A stretch of DNA of 64,000 bases from JAJXWB01 sp964634325 (GTDB lineage: Bacteria; Pseudomonadota; Alphaproteobacteria; Rhizobiales; Beijerinckiaceae), in NCBI GenBank assembly GCA_964634325.1, contig CAZWJF010000004.1:124001-188000 (forward strand), read 5' to 3'. This document shows positions 1 through 8,536 of this stretch, piece after piece. A model generated the notes under the pieces. The model did not search any database, was not told where the DNA came from, and saw only the letters and a program-made list of their open reading frames with translations. Positions within the stretch are counted from its first letter, which is position 1; each line of letters opens with the position of its first letter. A program made the translations under genes and the position numbers.

Positions 1-29
1 GAACGAAACAGCCGAGGAGTCGACCCGCA

Positions 30-419
30 ATGGCGCGCGTCACGGTCGAAGACTGCATTGAAAAGGTCGAGAATCGATTCGATCTCGTCCTTCTGGCCGC
101 TCATCGCGCCCGGATGATCTCCTCGGGGCAGTCGATCACGGTCGACCGCGACAACGACAAGAACCCGGTCGTCGCTCTTCGCGAGATCGCCGACGGGACG
201 CTGACCCCGGAAGATCTCGAGGAAGATTTCATCCACTCGCTGCAGAAGCACGTCGAGGTCGACGAGCCGGAGGCCGAGACTGTCCCGGCGCTGGTCAGCG
301 CCGAACCCTCGGTGGACGCCGCCGGCGACGTCCAGTTCGATCGTATGACGGAAGAAGACTTGCTGCGCGGGCTCGAAGGCCTCGTGCCGCCGGCCGCGAC
401 GGAAGACGACGCCGACTGA
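30..419 (+). CDS. rpoZ: RNA polymerase omega subunit
   Basis: This is the small omega subunit, which stabilises the beta-prime subunit and core RNA polymerase assembly. The N-terminus MARVTVEDCIEKV, the helix with LLAAHRARMI and the NPVVALREIA segment are the conserved omega core. The 129 residues exceed the roughly 90 of E. coli because of an acidic C-terminal tail, which is usual in alphaproteobacteria. A GAGGAG ribosome site at 14-19 supports the ATG at 30. It lies directly before rsh, the standard neighbour, which links transcription machinery with (p)ppGpp control. Confidence 0.97.
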   Translation: MARVTVEDCIEKVENRFDLVLLAAHRARMISSGQSITVDRDNDKNPVVALREIADGTLTPEDLEEDFIHSLQKHVEVDEPEAETVPALVSAEPSVDAAGDVQFDRMTEEDLLRGLEGLVPPAATEDDAD

Positions 420-432
420 TCCGACCAGTATC

Positions 433-460
433 GCGCGCCTCCTTGCAACGAGGCGCGCTT
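433..460 (+). terminator. Hairpin after rpoZ
   Basis: A perfect 9-bp stem (GCGCGCCTC at 433-441, GAGGCGCGC at 450-458) with an 8-nt loop follows the rpoZ stop by 13 nt. It is followed only by TT, so it is a weak or attenuating intrinsic terminator at best, or an mRNA-stabilising hairpin between rpoZ and rsh. Confidence 0.45.
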
Positions 461-519
461 GCCACCTCGTCCGACCGGCCCGATAGTTACGCGGCGGCGG
501 ATAGCGGGGTCTCCAGAAC

Positions 520-2718
520 ATGATGCGGCAGTACGAACTCGTTGAACGCGCGCGGAAATACAATCCGAACGCGGACGAGGACCTGCTCAACCGCGCTTAC
601 GTCTATGCGATGCGGGCGCACGGGGCGCAAAAGCGCGCGTCCGGCGATCCCTACTTTTCCCACCCGCTGGAAGTCGCCGCGATCCTGACCGACCTCGGTC
701 TGGACGACGCGACGATCGTTGCGGCCGTGCTGCACGATACGATCGAGGACACCACCGCCACGCGCGAGGAGATCGAGCGCCTGTTCGGGCCGGAGATTGC
801 GCGGCTGGTCGACGGCCTCACCAAGATCAAGAAACTCGATCTCGTCTCCAAGCGCGCGGAGCAGGCCGAAAATTTCCGGAAGCTGTTGCTGGCGATCGCC
901 GACGACGTGCGCGTCCTGCTGGTCAAGCTCGCGGACCGGCTGCACAACATGCGCACGCTGCATTTCGTTCCGCCCGACAAGCGCAAGCGCATCGCCGAGG
1001 AGACGCTGGACATCTATGCGCCGCTGGCCGGTCGCATGGGCATGCAGACGGTGCGCGACGAACTGGAGAATCTCGCCTTCAAGCACCTCATGCCCGAGGC
1101 GGCCGAAACCATTTCGGCGCGCCTCAAGGATCTCGAGGCGAAGAACGGACCGATTATCCGGCGGATCGAACAGGAATTGCAGCAGGAACTGAAGCTGCGC
1201 GGCATCGAGGCGGAGGTGAAGGGGCGTCAGAAGGCGCCGTATTCCGTCTGGCGCAAGATGGAGCGCAAGTCGATCGCCTTCGAGCAATTGTCTGATATCT
1301 ACGGCTTTCGCATCGTCGTGGCGAATGTCGAGGATTGCTATCGCGTGCTCGGCGTCGTCCATACGAAATGGCCGACGGTGCCGGGCCGGTTCAAGGACTA
1401 TATTTCGACGCCCAAGCAGAACGACTACCGCTCCATCCATACGACGGTCGTCGGTCCGGGACGCCAGCGCGTCGAGTTGCAAATCCGCTCGCGCGAAATG
1501 AACGAAATCGCACGCCTCGGCATCGCCGCGCACGCGCTCTACAAGGATTCGCACGCCGCCGACGCAGAGACGCTGAGCCACGAAAGCGGCGCCTATCGGT
1601 GGCTGCAGCGCACGCTCGAATTACTCGCCGAAGGCGACAGTCCGGAGGAGTTTCTCGAGCATACGAAGCTCGAACTGTTCCACGACCAGGTGTTCTGCTT
1701 CACGCCGAAGGGTCGGTTGATTGCGCTGCCGCGTGGCGCGACGCCGGTCGATTTCGCCTACGCCGTGCACACCGATGTCGGCAATACGGCCGTCGGCGCC
1801 AAGATCAACGGCCGTATCGCGCCGCTGCTGTCGGAGCTGAACAACGGCGACGAAGTCGAAATCGTGCGCGCCGAAGCGCAGACGCCTCCGGCCGCCTGGG
1901 AAACGCTGGCGCGCACCGGCAAGGCGCGCGCGGCGATCCGGCGTGCGACTCGCGACGCCGTGCGCGCGCAATATACGGGGCTCGGCCGACAGATCGTGAC
2001 CCGCGCCTTCGAGCGCGCCGGCAAGCCTTTCAGCGAGGATGCGCTCAAGCGCGTATTGTCGCGGCTCGCGCGTCCGACGGTGGAGGACGTGTTTGCGTCG
2101 GTGGGGCGCGGCGAGATGTTTTCAGGCGACGTCGTGAAGGCGGTGCATCCGGAATTCAAGGACGAGCGCAAGGTCGCAACCGGCCTCGACAAGAAAGATT
2201 CCGGCTGGTTCGGCCTGAAGAAGGCGTCGCGGCTCGTGTTCAAGGTGCCGGGCCACGAACCGGAGAAGGCACTGCCGATCCGCGGCCTGCGCGGCGATTT
2301 GCCTGTGAGCTTCGCTCCCAATGGCGGCGCGGTGCCGGGCGATCGCATCGTCGGCATCGTCACGCCAGGCGAAGGCATCACGATCTATCCCATTCAATCG
2401 CCGGCCCTCTCGGCCTTCGACAACGAACCCGATCGCTGGCTCGACGTGCGCTGGGATCTCGAGGAGTCCGGGCGGGACAAGTTTCCGGCGCAACTCAAGG
2501 TGACCGCGATCAACGAGCCCGGCTCGCTCGGCGCAATCGCCACCGTCATCGGCGACGCCGGCGCCAATATCGCCAACATCGCTTTCGAGGAACATTCGCC
2601 GGACTTCCGCGATGTGTTGCTCGATCTCGAGGTGCATGATCTCAAGCATCTGACCAGCATCATGTCGCAGCTCAAGGCGAAACCGGTCGTGAGCAAAGTC
2701 GAACGGATCAACGGATGA
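520..2718 (+). CDS. rsh: Bifunctional (p)ppGpp synthetase/hydrolase (RelA/SpoT family)
   Basis: This is the Rsh alarmone enzyme that makes and degrades (p)ppGpp in the stringent response. At 732 residues it has the full-length architecture: an HD hydrolase domain with intact HD at 72-73 and ED at 76-77, a synthetase domain containing YRSIHT, a TGS domain starting near residue 386, and a C-terminal ACT domain from about residue 660. The intact HDxxED motif argues that hydrolase activity is kept, as expected for the single long Rsh of alphaproteobacteria. The start is one of two adjacent ATG codons (520 or 523). Its stop overlaps the pdxJ start by 4 nt, so the genes are translationally coupled. 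Confidence 0.96.
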   Translation: MMRQYELVERARKYNPNADEDLLNRAYVYAMRAHGAQKRASGDPYFSHPLEVAAILTDLGLDDATIVAAVLHDTIEDTTATREEIERLFGPEIARLVDGLTKIKKLDLVSKRAEQAENFRKLLLAIADDVRVLLVKLADRLHNMRTLHFVPPDKRKRIAEETLDIYAPLAGRMGMQTVRDELENLAFKHLMPEAAETISARLKDLEAKNGPIIRRIEQELQQELKLRGIEAEVKGRQKAPYSVWRKMERKSIAFEQLSDIYGFRIVVANVEDCYRVLGVVHTKWPTVPGRFKDYISTPKQNDYRSIHTTVVGPGRQRVELQIRSREMNEIARLGIAAHALYKDSHAADAETLSHESGAYRWLQRTLELLAEGDSPEEFLEHTKLELFHDQVFCFTPKGRLIALPRGATPVDFAYAVHTDVGNTAVGAKINGRIAPLLSELNNGDEVEIVRAEAQTPPAAWETLARTGKARAAIRRATRDAVRAQYTGLGRQIVTRAFERAGKPFSEDALKRVLSRLARPTVEDVFASVGRGEMFSGDVVKAVHPEFKDERKVATGLDKKDSGWFGLKKASRLVFKVPGHEPEKALPIRGLRGDLPVSFAPNGGAVPGDRIVGIVTPGEGITIYPIQSPALSAFDNEPDRWLDVRWDLEESGRDKFPAQLKVTAINEPGSLGAIATVIGDAGANIANIAFEEHSPDFRDVLLDLEVHDLKHLTSIMSQLKAKPVVSKVERING

Positions 2719-3479
2719 GCGGAACAAGGGCATTGCGGCTCGGCGTGAACGTCGACCATATCGCCACCGTGCGAAATGCGCGGGGCGGAGCCCGGCCGGA
2801 TCCCGTTCGCGCGGCGCTCTTGGCGATCGACGCGGGCGCCGACGGGATCACGGCGCATCTGCGCGAAGACCGCCGCCATATCCGAGACGAGGATATGCGT
2901 CGCCTGAAGGCGGCGATCTCGAAACCGCTCAATTTCGAGATGGCCGCGACCGAGCAGATGCTGGACATCGCTTTGTCGGTGGCGCCGCACGCCTGTTGCC
3001 TGGTGCCGGAGAAGCGCACCGAGCGGACGACGGAAGGCGGCCTCGACGTGGTCGGCGGCTTCGGCCATCTCAAGCCTTTCATCGCCGAACTGTCTCGCGG
3101 CGGCGTGCGCGTCTCGTTGTTCATCGAACCCGACGGCGCCGCGCTCGAAGCGGCGGCCGCGCTCGGCGCGCCGGTCGTCGAATTGCACACGGGCGCATGG
3201 TGCCACGCGGTCGAACAGGGCGAGGAGGCGCGCGCGGAATCGGAATTCGAGCGCCTGCGCGTGGCGGCCATGCGGGCCTCGGGCCTCGGGCTCGAATGCC
3301 ACGCCGGTCATGGGCTGGATTTCGATACGGCGCGGCGCATTGCATCGCTGCCGGAAATCGTCGAGCTCAACATCGGCCATTTCCTCGTCGGGGAGGCCTT
3401 GTTCGTCGGGCTTGCCGAATCGGTGCGTTTGATGCGCAAAGCGATGGACGAAGGACGAGCGGCGGCCGAGGGCGCATGA
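2715..3479 (+). CDS. pdxJ: Pyridoxine 5'-phosphate synthase
   Basis: PdxJ condenses 1-deoxyxylulose 5-phosphate with 3-amino-2-oxopropyl phosphate to give pyridoxine 5'-phosphate, the last ring-closing step of de novo vitamin B6 synthesis. The N-terminal LGVNVDHIATVRNARG, the HLREDRRHI segment, LFIEPD and HAGHGLD are family signatures of this TIM-barrel enzyme. The 254-residue length is normal. The start overlaps the rsh stop (ATGA) and the stop overlaps the acpS start (ATGA), so pdxJ is in the middle of a coupled operon. Confidence 0.96.
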   Translation: MSGTRALRLGVNVDHIATVRNARGGARPDPVRAALLAIDAGADGITAHLREDRRHIRDEDMRRLKAAISKPLNFEMAATEQMLDIALSVAPHACCLVPEKRTERTTEGGLDVVGGFGHLKPFIAELSRGGVRVSLFIEPDGAALEAAAALGAPVVELHTGAWCHAVEQGEEARAESEFERLRVAAMRASGLGLECHAGHGLDFDTARRIASLPEIVELNIGHFLVGEALFVGLAESVRLMRKAMDEGRAAAEGA

Positions 3480-3889
3480 TCATCGGATTTGGCAGCGATC
3501 TCTGCGACATCAGGCGGATCGAGGAGGCGCTCTCGCGCTATCCGGGACGTTTCGAGAAGCGCTGCTTCACCGAGATCGAGCAAAGAAAGTCGGACGGCCG
3601 CGCGTCGCGCGCCGCCTCCTACGCCAAGCGTTTCGCCGCGAAGGAAGCCTGCTCCAAAGCCTTGGGCACCGGCATCCGCCGCGGCGTGCACTGGATCGAC
3701 ATGGGGGTCGCCAATCTGCCGTCCGGCCGGCCGACAATGGTGCTGACGCGCGGCGCGGCGACGCGGCTCGCCGAGATCACGCCGCCGGGGTGCGAGGCGC
3801 GCGTCCATCTGACGATCACAGACGAGTTTCCGCTCGCTTTCGCGCAAGTCATCATCGAGGCGCTGCCGATTGGTCAGGCCGCCTCCTGA
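3476..3889 (+). CDS. acpS: Holo-[acyl-carrier-protein] synthase
   Basis: AcpS transfers 4'-phosphopantetheine from CoA to apo-ACP, activating it for fatty acid synthesis. The 137-residue product begins IIGFGSDLCDIRRIEE, with the Mg-binding Asp, and carries RFAAKEACSKALG, with the second metal-ligand Glu and the CoA-contacting Lys. The ATG at 3476 overlaps the pdxJ stop by 4 nt, and an open frame continues upstream without any conserved sequence, so this start is preferred. It lies in the rsh-pdxJ-acpS-lepB order typical of Hyphomicrobiales. Confidence 0.95.
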   Translation: MIIGFGSDLCDIRRIEEALSRYPGRFEKRCFTEIEQRKSDGRASRAASYAKRFAAKEACSKALGTGIRRGVHWIDMGVANLPSGRPTMVLTRGAATRLAEITPPGCEARVHLTITDEFPLAFAQVIIEALPIGQAAS

Positions 3890-4015
3890 GGGCCGCATTC
3901 GCATAGTCTGGTCCGTGTTGGCCGGCAGGGCCGCCGCATGACTGGGGCGCCCGGCCATGATAGGAGGGGCGGCCCGCCGCGGCGGGCGCCGACCGAGGCG
4001 AAGGGAATGGAACAT

Positions 4016-4807
4016 ATGAGCGAGCCGCTCGGCGTCGACGCCGACAACTCGAAGTCGCAGAAGCGCGCCGATGGCGGGCTCGGCGAAACCATCAAGGTCG
4101 TGTTTCAGGCGCTGCTGATTGCGCTTGTCGTACGCACTTTGCTGTTCCAGCCGTTCAATATCCCCTCGGGCTCGATGATCCCGACGCTGCTGATCGGCGA
4201 CTTCCTGTTCGTCTCGAAATATTCCTATGGCTATTCGCGCTACTCGATCCCGTTCAGCCCGAACGTGTTCTCGGGGCGGTTGCTGGCCTCCCGGCCCAAG
4301 CGCGGCGACGTTGTGGTGTTCAAGCTGCCGCGCGACACCTCGAGCGACTACATCAAGCGCGTGATCGGCCTGCCGGGCGACAAGATTCAGATGGCCGACG
4401 GCCGGCTGTACATCAACGGCCAGCTCGTGCCGCGCGAGCCGATCGCCAAGGTGCGCACCGAAGATCGTTTCGGCCGATTGACGGAAGTGCCGACCTACAA
4501 GGAGACGCTGCCCGGCGGCGTCAGCCACACGATCATCGAGATCGAGGGCGACACCGGATTCAATGACAACACCGGCGTTTACGAAGTGCCGCCGGATCAT
4601 TATTTCATGATGGGCGACAACCGCGACAATTCGACGGATTCGCGCGTGCCGCCGGAGCAGGGCGGCGTCGGCTATGTGCCGTCGGAGAATCTCGTCGGAC
4701 GCGCCGAAATGATCTTCTTCTCGGTGAAGGACGGCGCGCAGGCCTGGGAATTCTGGCGCTGGCCGTGGTCCGTCCGGTTCGCGCGGCTGTTCCAGCCGGT
4801 GCGTTGA
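4016..4807 (+). CDS. lepB: Signal peptidase I
   Basis: LepB is the inner-membrane serine protease that cleaves signal peptides from Sec- and Tat-exported proteins. One N-terminal membrane segment (about residues 26-44) is followed by the PSGSM box with nucleophile Ser53, the DYIKRVIGLPGD box with general base Lys114, and the GDNRDNSTDSR box near the C-terminus. I place the start at 4016 because AAGGGA at 4001-4006 is well spaced from it; an in-frame ATG at 4007 is an alternative, and an upstream ATG at 3938 would add an unlikely Arg/Gly-rich tail. The stop overlaps the rnc start by one base (TGATG). Confidence 0.95.
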   Translation: MSEPLGVDADNSKSQKRADGGLGETIKVVFQALLIALVVRTLLFQPFNIPSGSMIPTLLIGDFLFVSKYSYGYSRYSIPFSPNVFSGRLLASRPKRGDVVVFKLPRDTSSDYIKRVIGLPGDKIQMADGRLYINGQLVPREPIAKVRTEDRFGRLTEVPTYKETLPGGVSHTIIEIEGDTGFNDNTGVYEVPPDHYFMMGDNRDNSTDSRVPPEQGGVGYVPSENLVGRAEMIFFSVKDGAQAWEFWRWPWSVRFARLFQPVR

Positions 4808-5505
4808 TGTCGAAATCGCGCGTCTTCGATCTGTCGAAGCTCGAAGAGCGGATCGGCGTGCGGTTTTCGGACGCCGCGTTGCTGCAACAGGCGCTTACGC
4901 ACGTCAGCGCCTGCGCGCAGCGGGGCGACAGCTATCAGCGCCTCGAGTTTCTCGGCGACCGCGTGCTCGGGCTGGTCGTCGCCGATCTGCTGTATGCGCG
5001 TTTCCCGGACTCGGCCGAAGGCGAATTGTCGCGCAGACTCGCCGAACTCGTGCGTCGCGAGACGTGCGCCGAAGTCGCCTCGGAATGGGGCGTCGCGCCC
5101 TTCATTCGACTCGGCGAAGGCGAAGCGCAATCCGGCGGCGCTCAGAAGATCGCGATCCTCGGCGATATCTGCGAATCCGTGATCGGCGCCGTCTTCCTGG
5201 ACGCGGGTTTCGAGGCGGCGCGCCGGCTGGTCTGCGACAGTTTCGGCGGACGGCTGGATCAATCGCGCCCTGCGCTGCGCGACCCCAAGAGCGCATTGCA
5301 GGAGTGGGCGCAGGGGCGCGGCCTGCCGACGCCCGTCTATCGCGTCGACGGGCAGACAGGGCCGGACCACGCGCCGCAATTCGCGATGTCGGCGCTCGTC
5401 GACGGGTTCGACCCGGCGCAGGGGACGGGATCGTCCAAGCGCCATGCGGAGCAGGCGGCCGCGGAAGCCTTCATCGCGCGCGAAAAGATCGGAGGCGCGG
5501 CGTGA
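4807..5505 (+). CDS. rnc: Ribonuclease III
   Basis: RNase III cuts double-stranded RNA and matures rRNA precursors. The 232-residue protein has the nuclease signature RLEFLGDRVLG (Glu47, Asp51) and the second metal-binding stretch ILGDICESVIGAVF (Asp120, Glu123), followed by a C-terminal double-stranded-RNA-binding domain of about 70 residues starting with PKSALQEWAQ. The ATG at 4807 shares one base with the lepB stop. The stop overlaps the GTG start of era, giving the classical lepB-rnc-era operon. Confidence 0.96.
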   Translation: MSKSRVFDLSKLEERIGVRFSDAALLQQALTHVSACAQRGDSYQRLEFLGDRVLGLVVADLLYARFPDSAEGELSRRLAELVRRETCAEVASEWGVAPFIRLGEGEAQSGGAQKIAILGDICESVIGAVFLDAGFEAARRLVCDSFGGRLDQSRPALRDPKSALQEWAQGRGLPTPVYRVDGQTGPDHAPQFAMSALVDGFDPAQGTGSSKRHAEQAAAEAFIAREKIGGAA

Positions 5506-6413
5506 TCGACGAGGCTGCTCAAACGCGGTGCGGCTTCGTCGCGCTGATCGGCGCGCCCAACGCCGGCAAGTCGACGCTGCTGAACGCCATCGTCGGGGCG
5601 AAAGTCTCGATCGTTTCGCGCAAGGTGCAGACGACGCGCGCGCTCGTACGCGGGATCGCGCTGGAAGGCGACGCGCAAATCATCTTCGTCGACACGCCGG
5701 GCATCTTTGCGCCGAAACGGAGGCTGGACCGCGCCATGGTCACAACCGCCTGGGGCGGCGCCGGCGACGCCGACGTCGTCGCGCTTCTCGTCGACGCGAA
5801 GAAGGGGATCGACGACGAAGTCGAGGCGATCCTCGACAGGTTGAAGGACGCGCCGCGCAGGAAGGTTCTGGTCCTCAACAAGATCGATCTCATTCCGCGC
5901 GAGAAGCTGCTGGGGCTGGCGCAGGACCTGAACGCGCGCGGCGCCTTCGTCGAGACCTTCATGGTCTCTGCCGCCAAGGGCGACGGAGTGGCCTATCTGC
6001 GCGCGCATCTGGCCGGGATGATGAAGCCCGGACCGTGGCTCTATCCGGAAGATCAGGTTTCCGACGCGCCGCTGCGTTCGCTCGCCGCCGAAATCACGCG
6101 CGAGAAACTGTTCGAGCGGCTGCACGACGAATTGCCCTACGAGGCGACCGTCGAAACCGACCAGTGGAAGACGATGCCCGATGGCTCCGCGCGCATCGAG
6201 CAGACGATTTTTGTCGCGCGCGACGGCCAGAAGAAGATCGTCATCGGCGAGGGCGGCAAGATGATCAAGTCGATCGGACAGGCCGCGCGCAAGGAGATTT
6301 CAGAGGCCGCCGAACAGAAGGTGCACCTCTTCCTGTTCGTGAAGGTGCGTTCGAACTGGGCCGACGATCCCGAGCGCTATCGCGAGATGGGGCTCGACTT
6401 TCCGCGCGGCTGA
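5502..6413 (+). CDS. era: GTPase Era
   Basis: Era is a ribosome-assembly GTPase that binds the 3' end of 16S rRNA. The G1 motif GAPNAGKS is at residues 17-24, the G3 motif is DTPG, the G4 motif is NKID, and a C-terminal KH domain contains VIGEGGKMIKSIG. The start is GTG at 5502, overlapping the rnc stop (GTGA); the frame stays open far upstream, but that part is antisense-like shadow of rnc. The 303-residue length is normal. It is the last gene of the operon, facing the minus-strand outer-membrane protein gene. Confidence 0.95.
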   Translation: MIDEAAQTRCGFVALIGAPNAGKSTLLNAIVGAKVSIVSRKVQTTRALVRGIALEGDAQIIFVDTPGIFAPKRRLDRAMVTTAWGGAGDADVVALLVDAKKGIDDEVEAILDRLKDAPRRKVLVLNKIDLIPREKLLGLAQDLNARGAFVETFMVSAAKGDGVAYLRAHLAGMMKPGPWLYPEDQVSDAPLRSLAAEITREKLFERLHDELPYEATVETDQWKTMPDGSARIEQTIFVARDGQKKIVIGEGGKMIKSIGQAARKEISEAAEQKVHLFLFVKVRSNWADDPERYREMGLDFPRG

Positions 6414-6448
6414 CGCTGCGCCGCGCCGCCAGTTCGTATCTCCTACAC

Positions 6449-6473
6449 GGGCGGCGGCTTCGGCGCGCCGCCC
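6449..6473. terminator. Hairpin between convergent genes
   Basis: An 8-bp perfect stem, GGGCGGCG at 6449-6456 and CGCCGCCC at 6466-6473, lies in the 72-bp gap between the convergent era and outer-membrane protein genes. It has no T-run on either side. Its position suggests a shared bidirectional terminator, but this is inference. Confidence 0.45.
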
Positions 6474-6485
6474 GCACAGGCCAGG

Positions 6486-8252
6486 TCAGTATTTCGCGAC
6501 GACCGGCGATGATCCGCCCAGATCGAACTTGTAGCTCAGGCCGCTTCTGAACACATGGTTGGCGAAACTCGACGCCTGCATGTAGTTGACCGGCACGCCG
6601 AACACGTTCGCAGCGCCATAGGAATAGACAGGATTCTGCCGCTGACCGAGATCGGCGTACAAGTATTCCGACTTGAAGGTGACGTTGGAGTTGATCGCCA
6701 CTTCCATGCCGGCGCCGATGGTCCAGCCGACAGCCGTGCCCGACGATTGCCCATAGGAACACCAGAATAGTGCGCACGATCCGCCGGGCGCCGACGTGAA
6801 TGCGGAATGCTGTTCGACGCCGCCCAGCGCCAGACCGCCGGTCGCGTAGAACAGCGTCGCGCCGAACGGAACGAAACCGGCTCGCAGACGCGCGGTCGCG
6901 AGCCAGGAAACGTTCTGGCGCACGGTCGTATCGAAGGCGAGCGTCGTGACGTCGGCGACGGCCGTCGTCGCCGCGATATGAGCGTAGGAGATATCCGCCT
7001 CGGCGCCGACGACGAATTTGTCGAACTGGTGGTCATAACCAACCTGCGCGCCCGCGAGGAAACCATGAGACCCGGGACGCAGGTCCGTCGGCAGCCTGTT
7101 GATCGTCTGGAACAGAGCCGCAGTCGGCGAAGCCGCCGTGACCGAGCCGCCGCCGGAGCCGAAGGCGGAGCCGGCGGTCACGCCGACGTGCAGTCCGGTC
7201 CAGTCGTGTTGTTCGGCGCTGAGAAACGGAAGGAAGGAGACAGGTCCAGCGCTCTGGCCGCTCTTTCCGAACTTGTACGCCGCCTGGACGAAGAAACCGT
7301 AGCGCTCCATCTCCATCTTGAGCGGCGCCGGCGGAATTCCGCCGGCCGCGATTCCGGCGACCGTCTGCTCCCAGTGCGCCTTGCCGTTGGCGGCGGTGAA
7401 CTTCCACCAGCGCGCGCCGGCGCCGATCGAAAAATTCTCCGTGACGTCGTAAGTCGCAATGGCTTCGAGCTGGAATCCGGTCGCGCGACCGTCTTCCGGA
7501 ATGCCGCGGATATCGGGGCGGAAATTGTGATAGTCGTTCGAGTCGATGCCGCCGACGAGAAAGGCGCCTTCGAGCCTCAGCGCCAGCTTCGGAAGGATAT
7601 TGAATTTGGCCGCGCCGCCGAGACGCACCGCATTGGCGCGCAGATCTTCGTCGAGTCCGTTGAAGGCGCCGCCGATCGGGCCGAACGCCGGCGGGACGAC
7701 GCCGCAGATGCCTGCGTTCGTGGCGACCTGCGAACAGCCGTAGGTGTTGTAGCGTTCACGCCAGCGCGCATAGCCGACGAACGCCTCCGCCTCAAATATC
7801 GGCCCGCGAAGGAAGGTGTAGCCCGCGTCGATCGTCAGATACTTCATCATGCCGTCGCGGGAGGACTGGAGCGTGTTTGAATAGGGGATCGTTCCGGGCG
7901 GGAAATCCTCGTCGAACATGCGTCCGCTGACGATCGCGCCGGCGCCGACGAATCCCTTGAGGAAGACGCCGATCGAATGGTCGAGCCTCGCAAAGCCCTC
8001 GGCCGAATGCGCCGCTTGTCCCTTGTAGGTGAGCCGCGAATTCATCTGGCCCGGGACGAAAGGATCGTAGAGATCCTTCTGATAGCGGCCGATGCTGTAC
8101 CAGTAGCGAAATCCGCTTTCGAGCGTCCAGTCGGAGATCGGCGGCTCCAGAGCCGGCGGGCCCTTCCGAACCGGCAGGTCGGCGGCTCGCGCCGCGCCGG
8201 CGGCTGCAACGAGAAGTCCAATCGAAATTGCGAGCGACGCTTGCTTCGCCAT
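6486..8252 (-). CDS. Two-domain outer-membrane beta-barrel protein
   Basis: The product of about 588 residues starts with a signal peptide ending in GAARA, with mature ADLPVRKGPPAL, which is the classic N-terminus of Hyphomicrobiales outer-membrane proteins. The C-terminal half, from about WTGLHVGVTAGSAFG to the last strand FRSGLSYKFDLGG, reads as an Omp25/Omp31-type porin-family barrel, including FKSEYLYADLG. The N-terminal half (about 320 residues, with GFRYWYS, SRLTYKGQ, YTFLRG and similar amphipathic strands) reads as a second barrel. Two barrels in tandem is unusual for this family. The start at 8252 has GGGGA about 10 nt upstream; an ATG at 8261 is an alternative. The promoter region carries a CtrA-type box (see 8376-8390). 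Confidence 0.8.
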   Translation of the reverse strand: MAKQASLAISIGLLVAAAGAARAADLPVRKGPPALEPPISDWTLESGFRYWYSIGRYQKDLYDPFVPGQMNSRLTYKGQAAHSAEGFARLDHSIGVFLKGFVGAGAIVSGRMFDEDFPPGTIPYSNTLQSSRDGMMKYLTIDAGYTFLRGPIFEAEAFVGYARWRERYNTYGCSQVATNAGICGVVPPAFGPIGGAFNGLDEDLRANAVRLGGAAKFNILPKLALRLEGAFLVGGIDSNDYHNFRPDIRGIPEDGRATGFQLEAIATYDVTENFSIGAGARWWKFTAANGKAHWEQTVAGIAAGGIPPAPLKMEMERYGFFVQAAYKFGKSGQSAGPVSFLPFLSAEQHDWTGLHVGVTAGSAFGSGGGSVTAASPTAALFQTINRLPTDLRPGSHGFLAGAQVGYDHQFDKFVVGAEADISYAHIAATTAVADVTTLAFDTTVRQNVSWLATARLRAGFVPFGATLFYATGGLALGGVEQHSAFTSAPGGSCALFWCSYGQSSGTAVGWTIGAGMEVAINSNVTFKSEYLYADLGQRQNPVYSYGAANVFGVPVNYMQASSFANHVFRSGLSYKFDLGGSSPVVAKY

Positions 8253-8536
8253 GTAGCTCATGTCCCCAATATTGGTTTTCGGCACACGCAAACGCTGCAA
8301 ACACACGGACACGGAAGGAATCTTGCCAAGTCGAGGCTGATTCGAGGAGTGCAAACGTAGAGACGGGCGTGGGGGTTAAGTAATCGTTAATAAATATAAA
8401 TCTTTGAAAGCACGAAGTATTGCTGAAATTCTGTCGTTGAAGCCGACGAAGGCGATCGAAATTTTGCATTGTGTGATCTTATGGCAACGCTAGAGCCCCG
8501 AGCGTCGCCATCGTCGCAGCGTCTCGAGGACGCCCG
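8253..8536. other. Intergenic region upstream of the outer-membrane protein
   Basis: These 284 bases separate the HPP-CBS gene from the outer-membrane protein gene, both on the minus strand. The stretch holds an A+T-rich block at about 8376-8405, unlike the G+C-rich surroundings, with the CtrA-type box inside it, and a GATTC (CcrM-type) site at 8339-8343. I see no further open frame with coding character. Confidence 0.6.
8376..8390 (-). promoter_or_regulatory. CtrA-type binding box
   Basis: Read on the minus strand, the sequence is TTAACGATTACTTAAC, a perfect match to the CtrA consensus TTAA-N7-TTAAC. It is about 130 bp upstream of the outer-membrane protein start and points toward that gene. 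The A+T-rich TTTATATTTA lies on its far side. CtrA is the alphaproteobacterial cell-cycle response regulator; direct control of this gene is inferred from the motif only. Confidence 0.65.
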
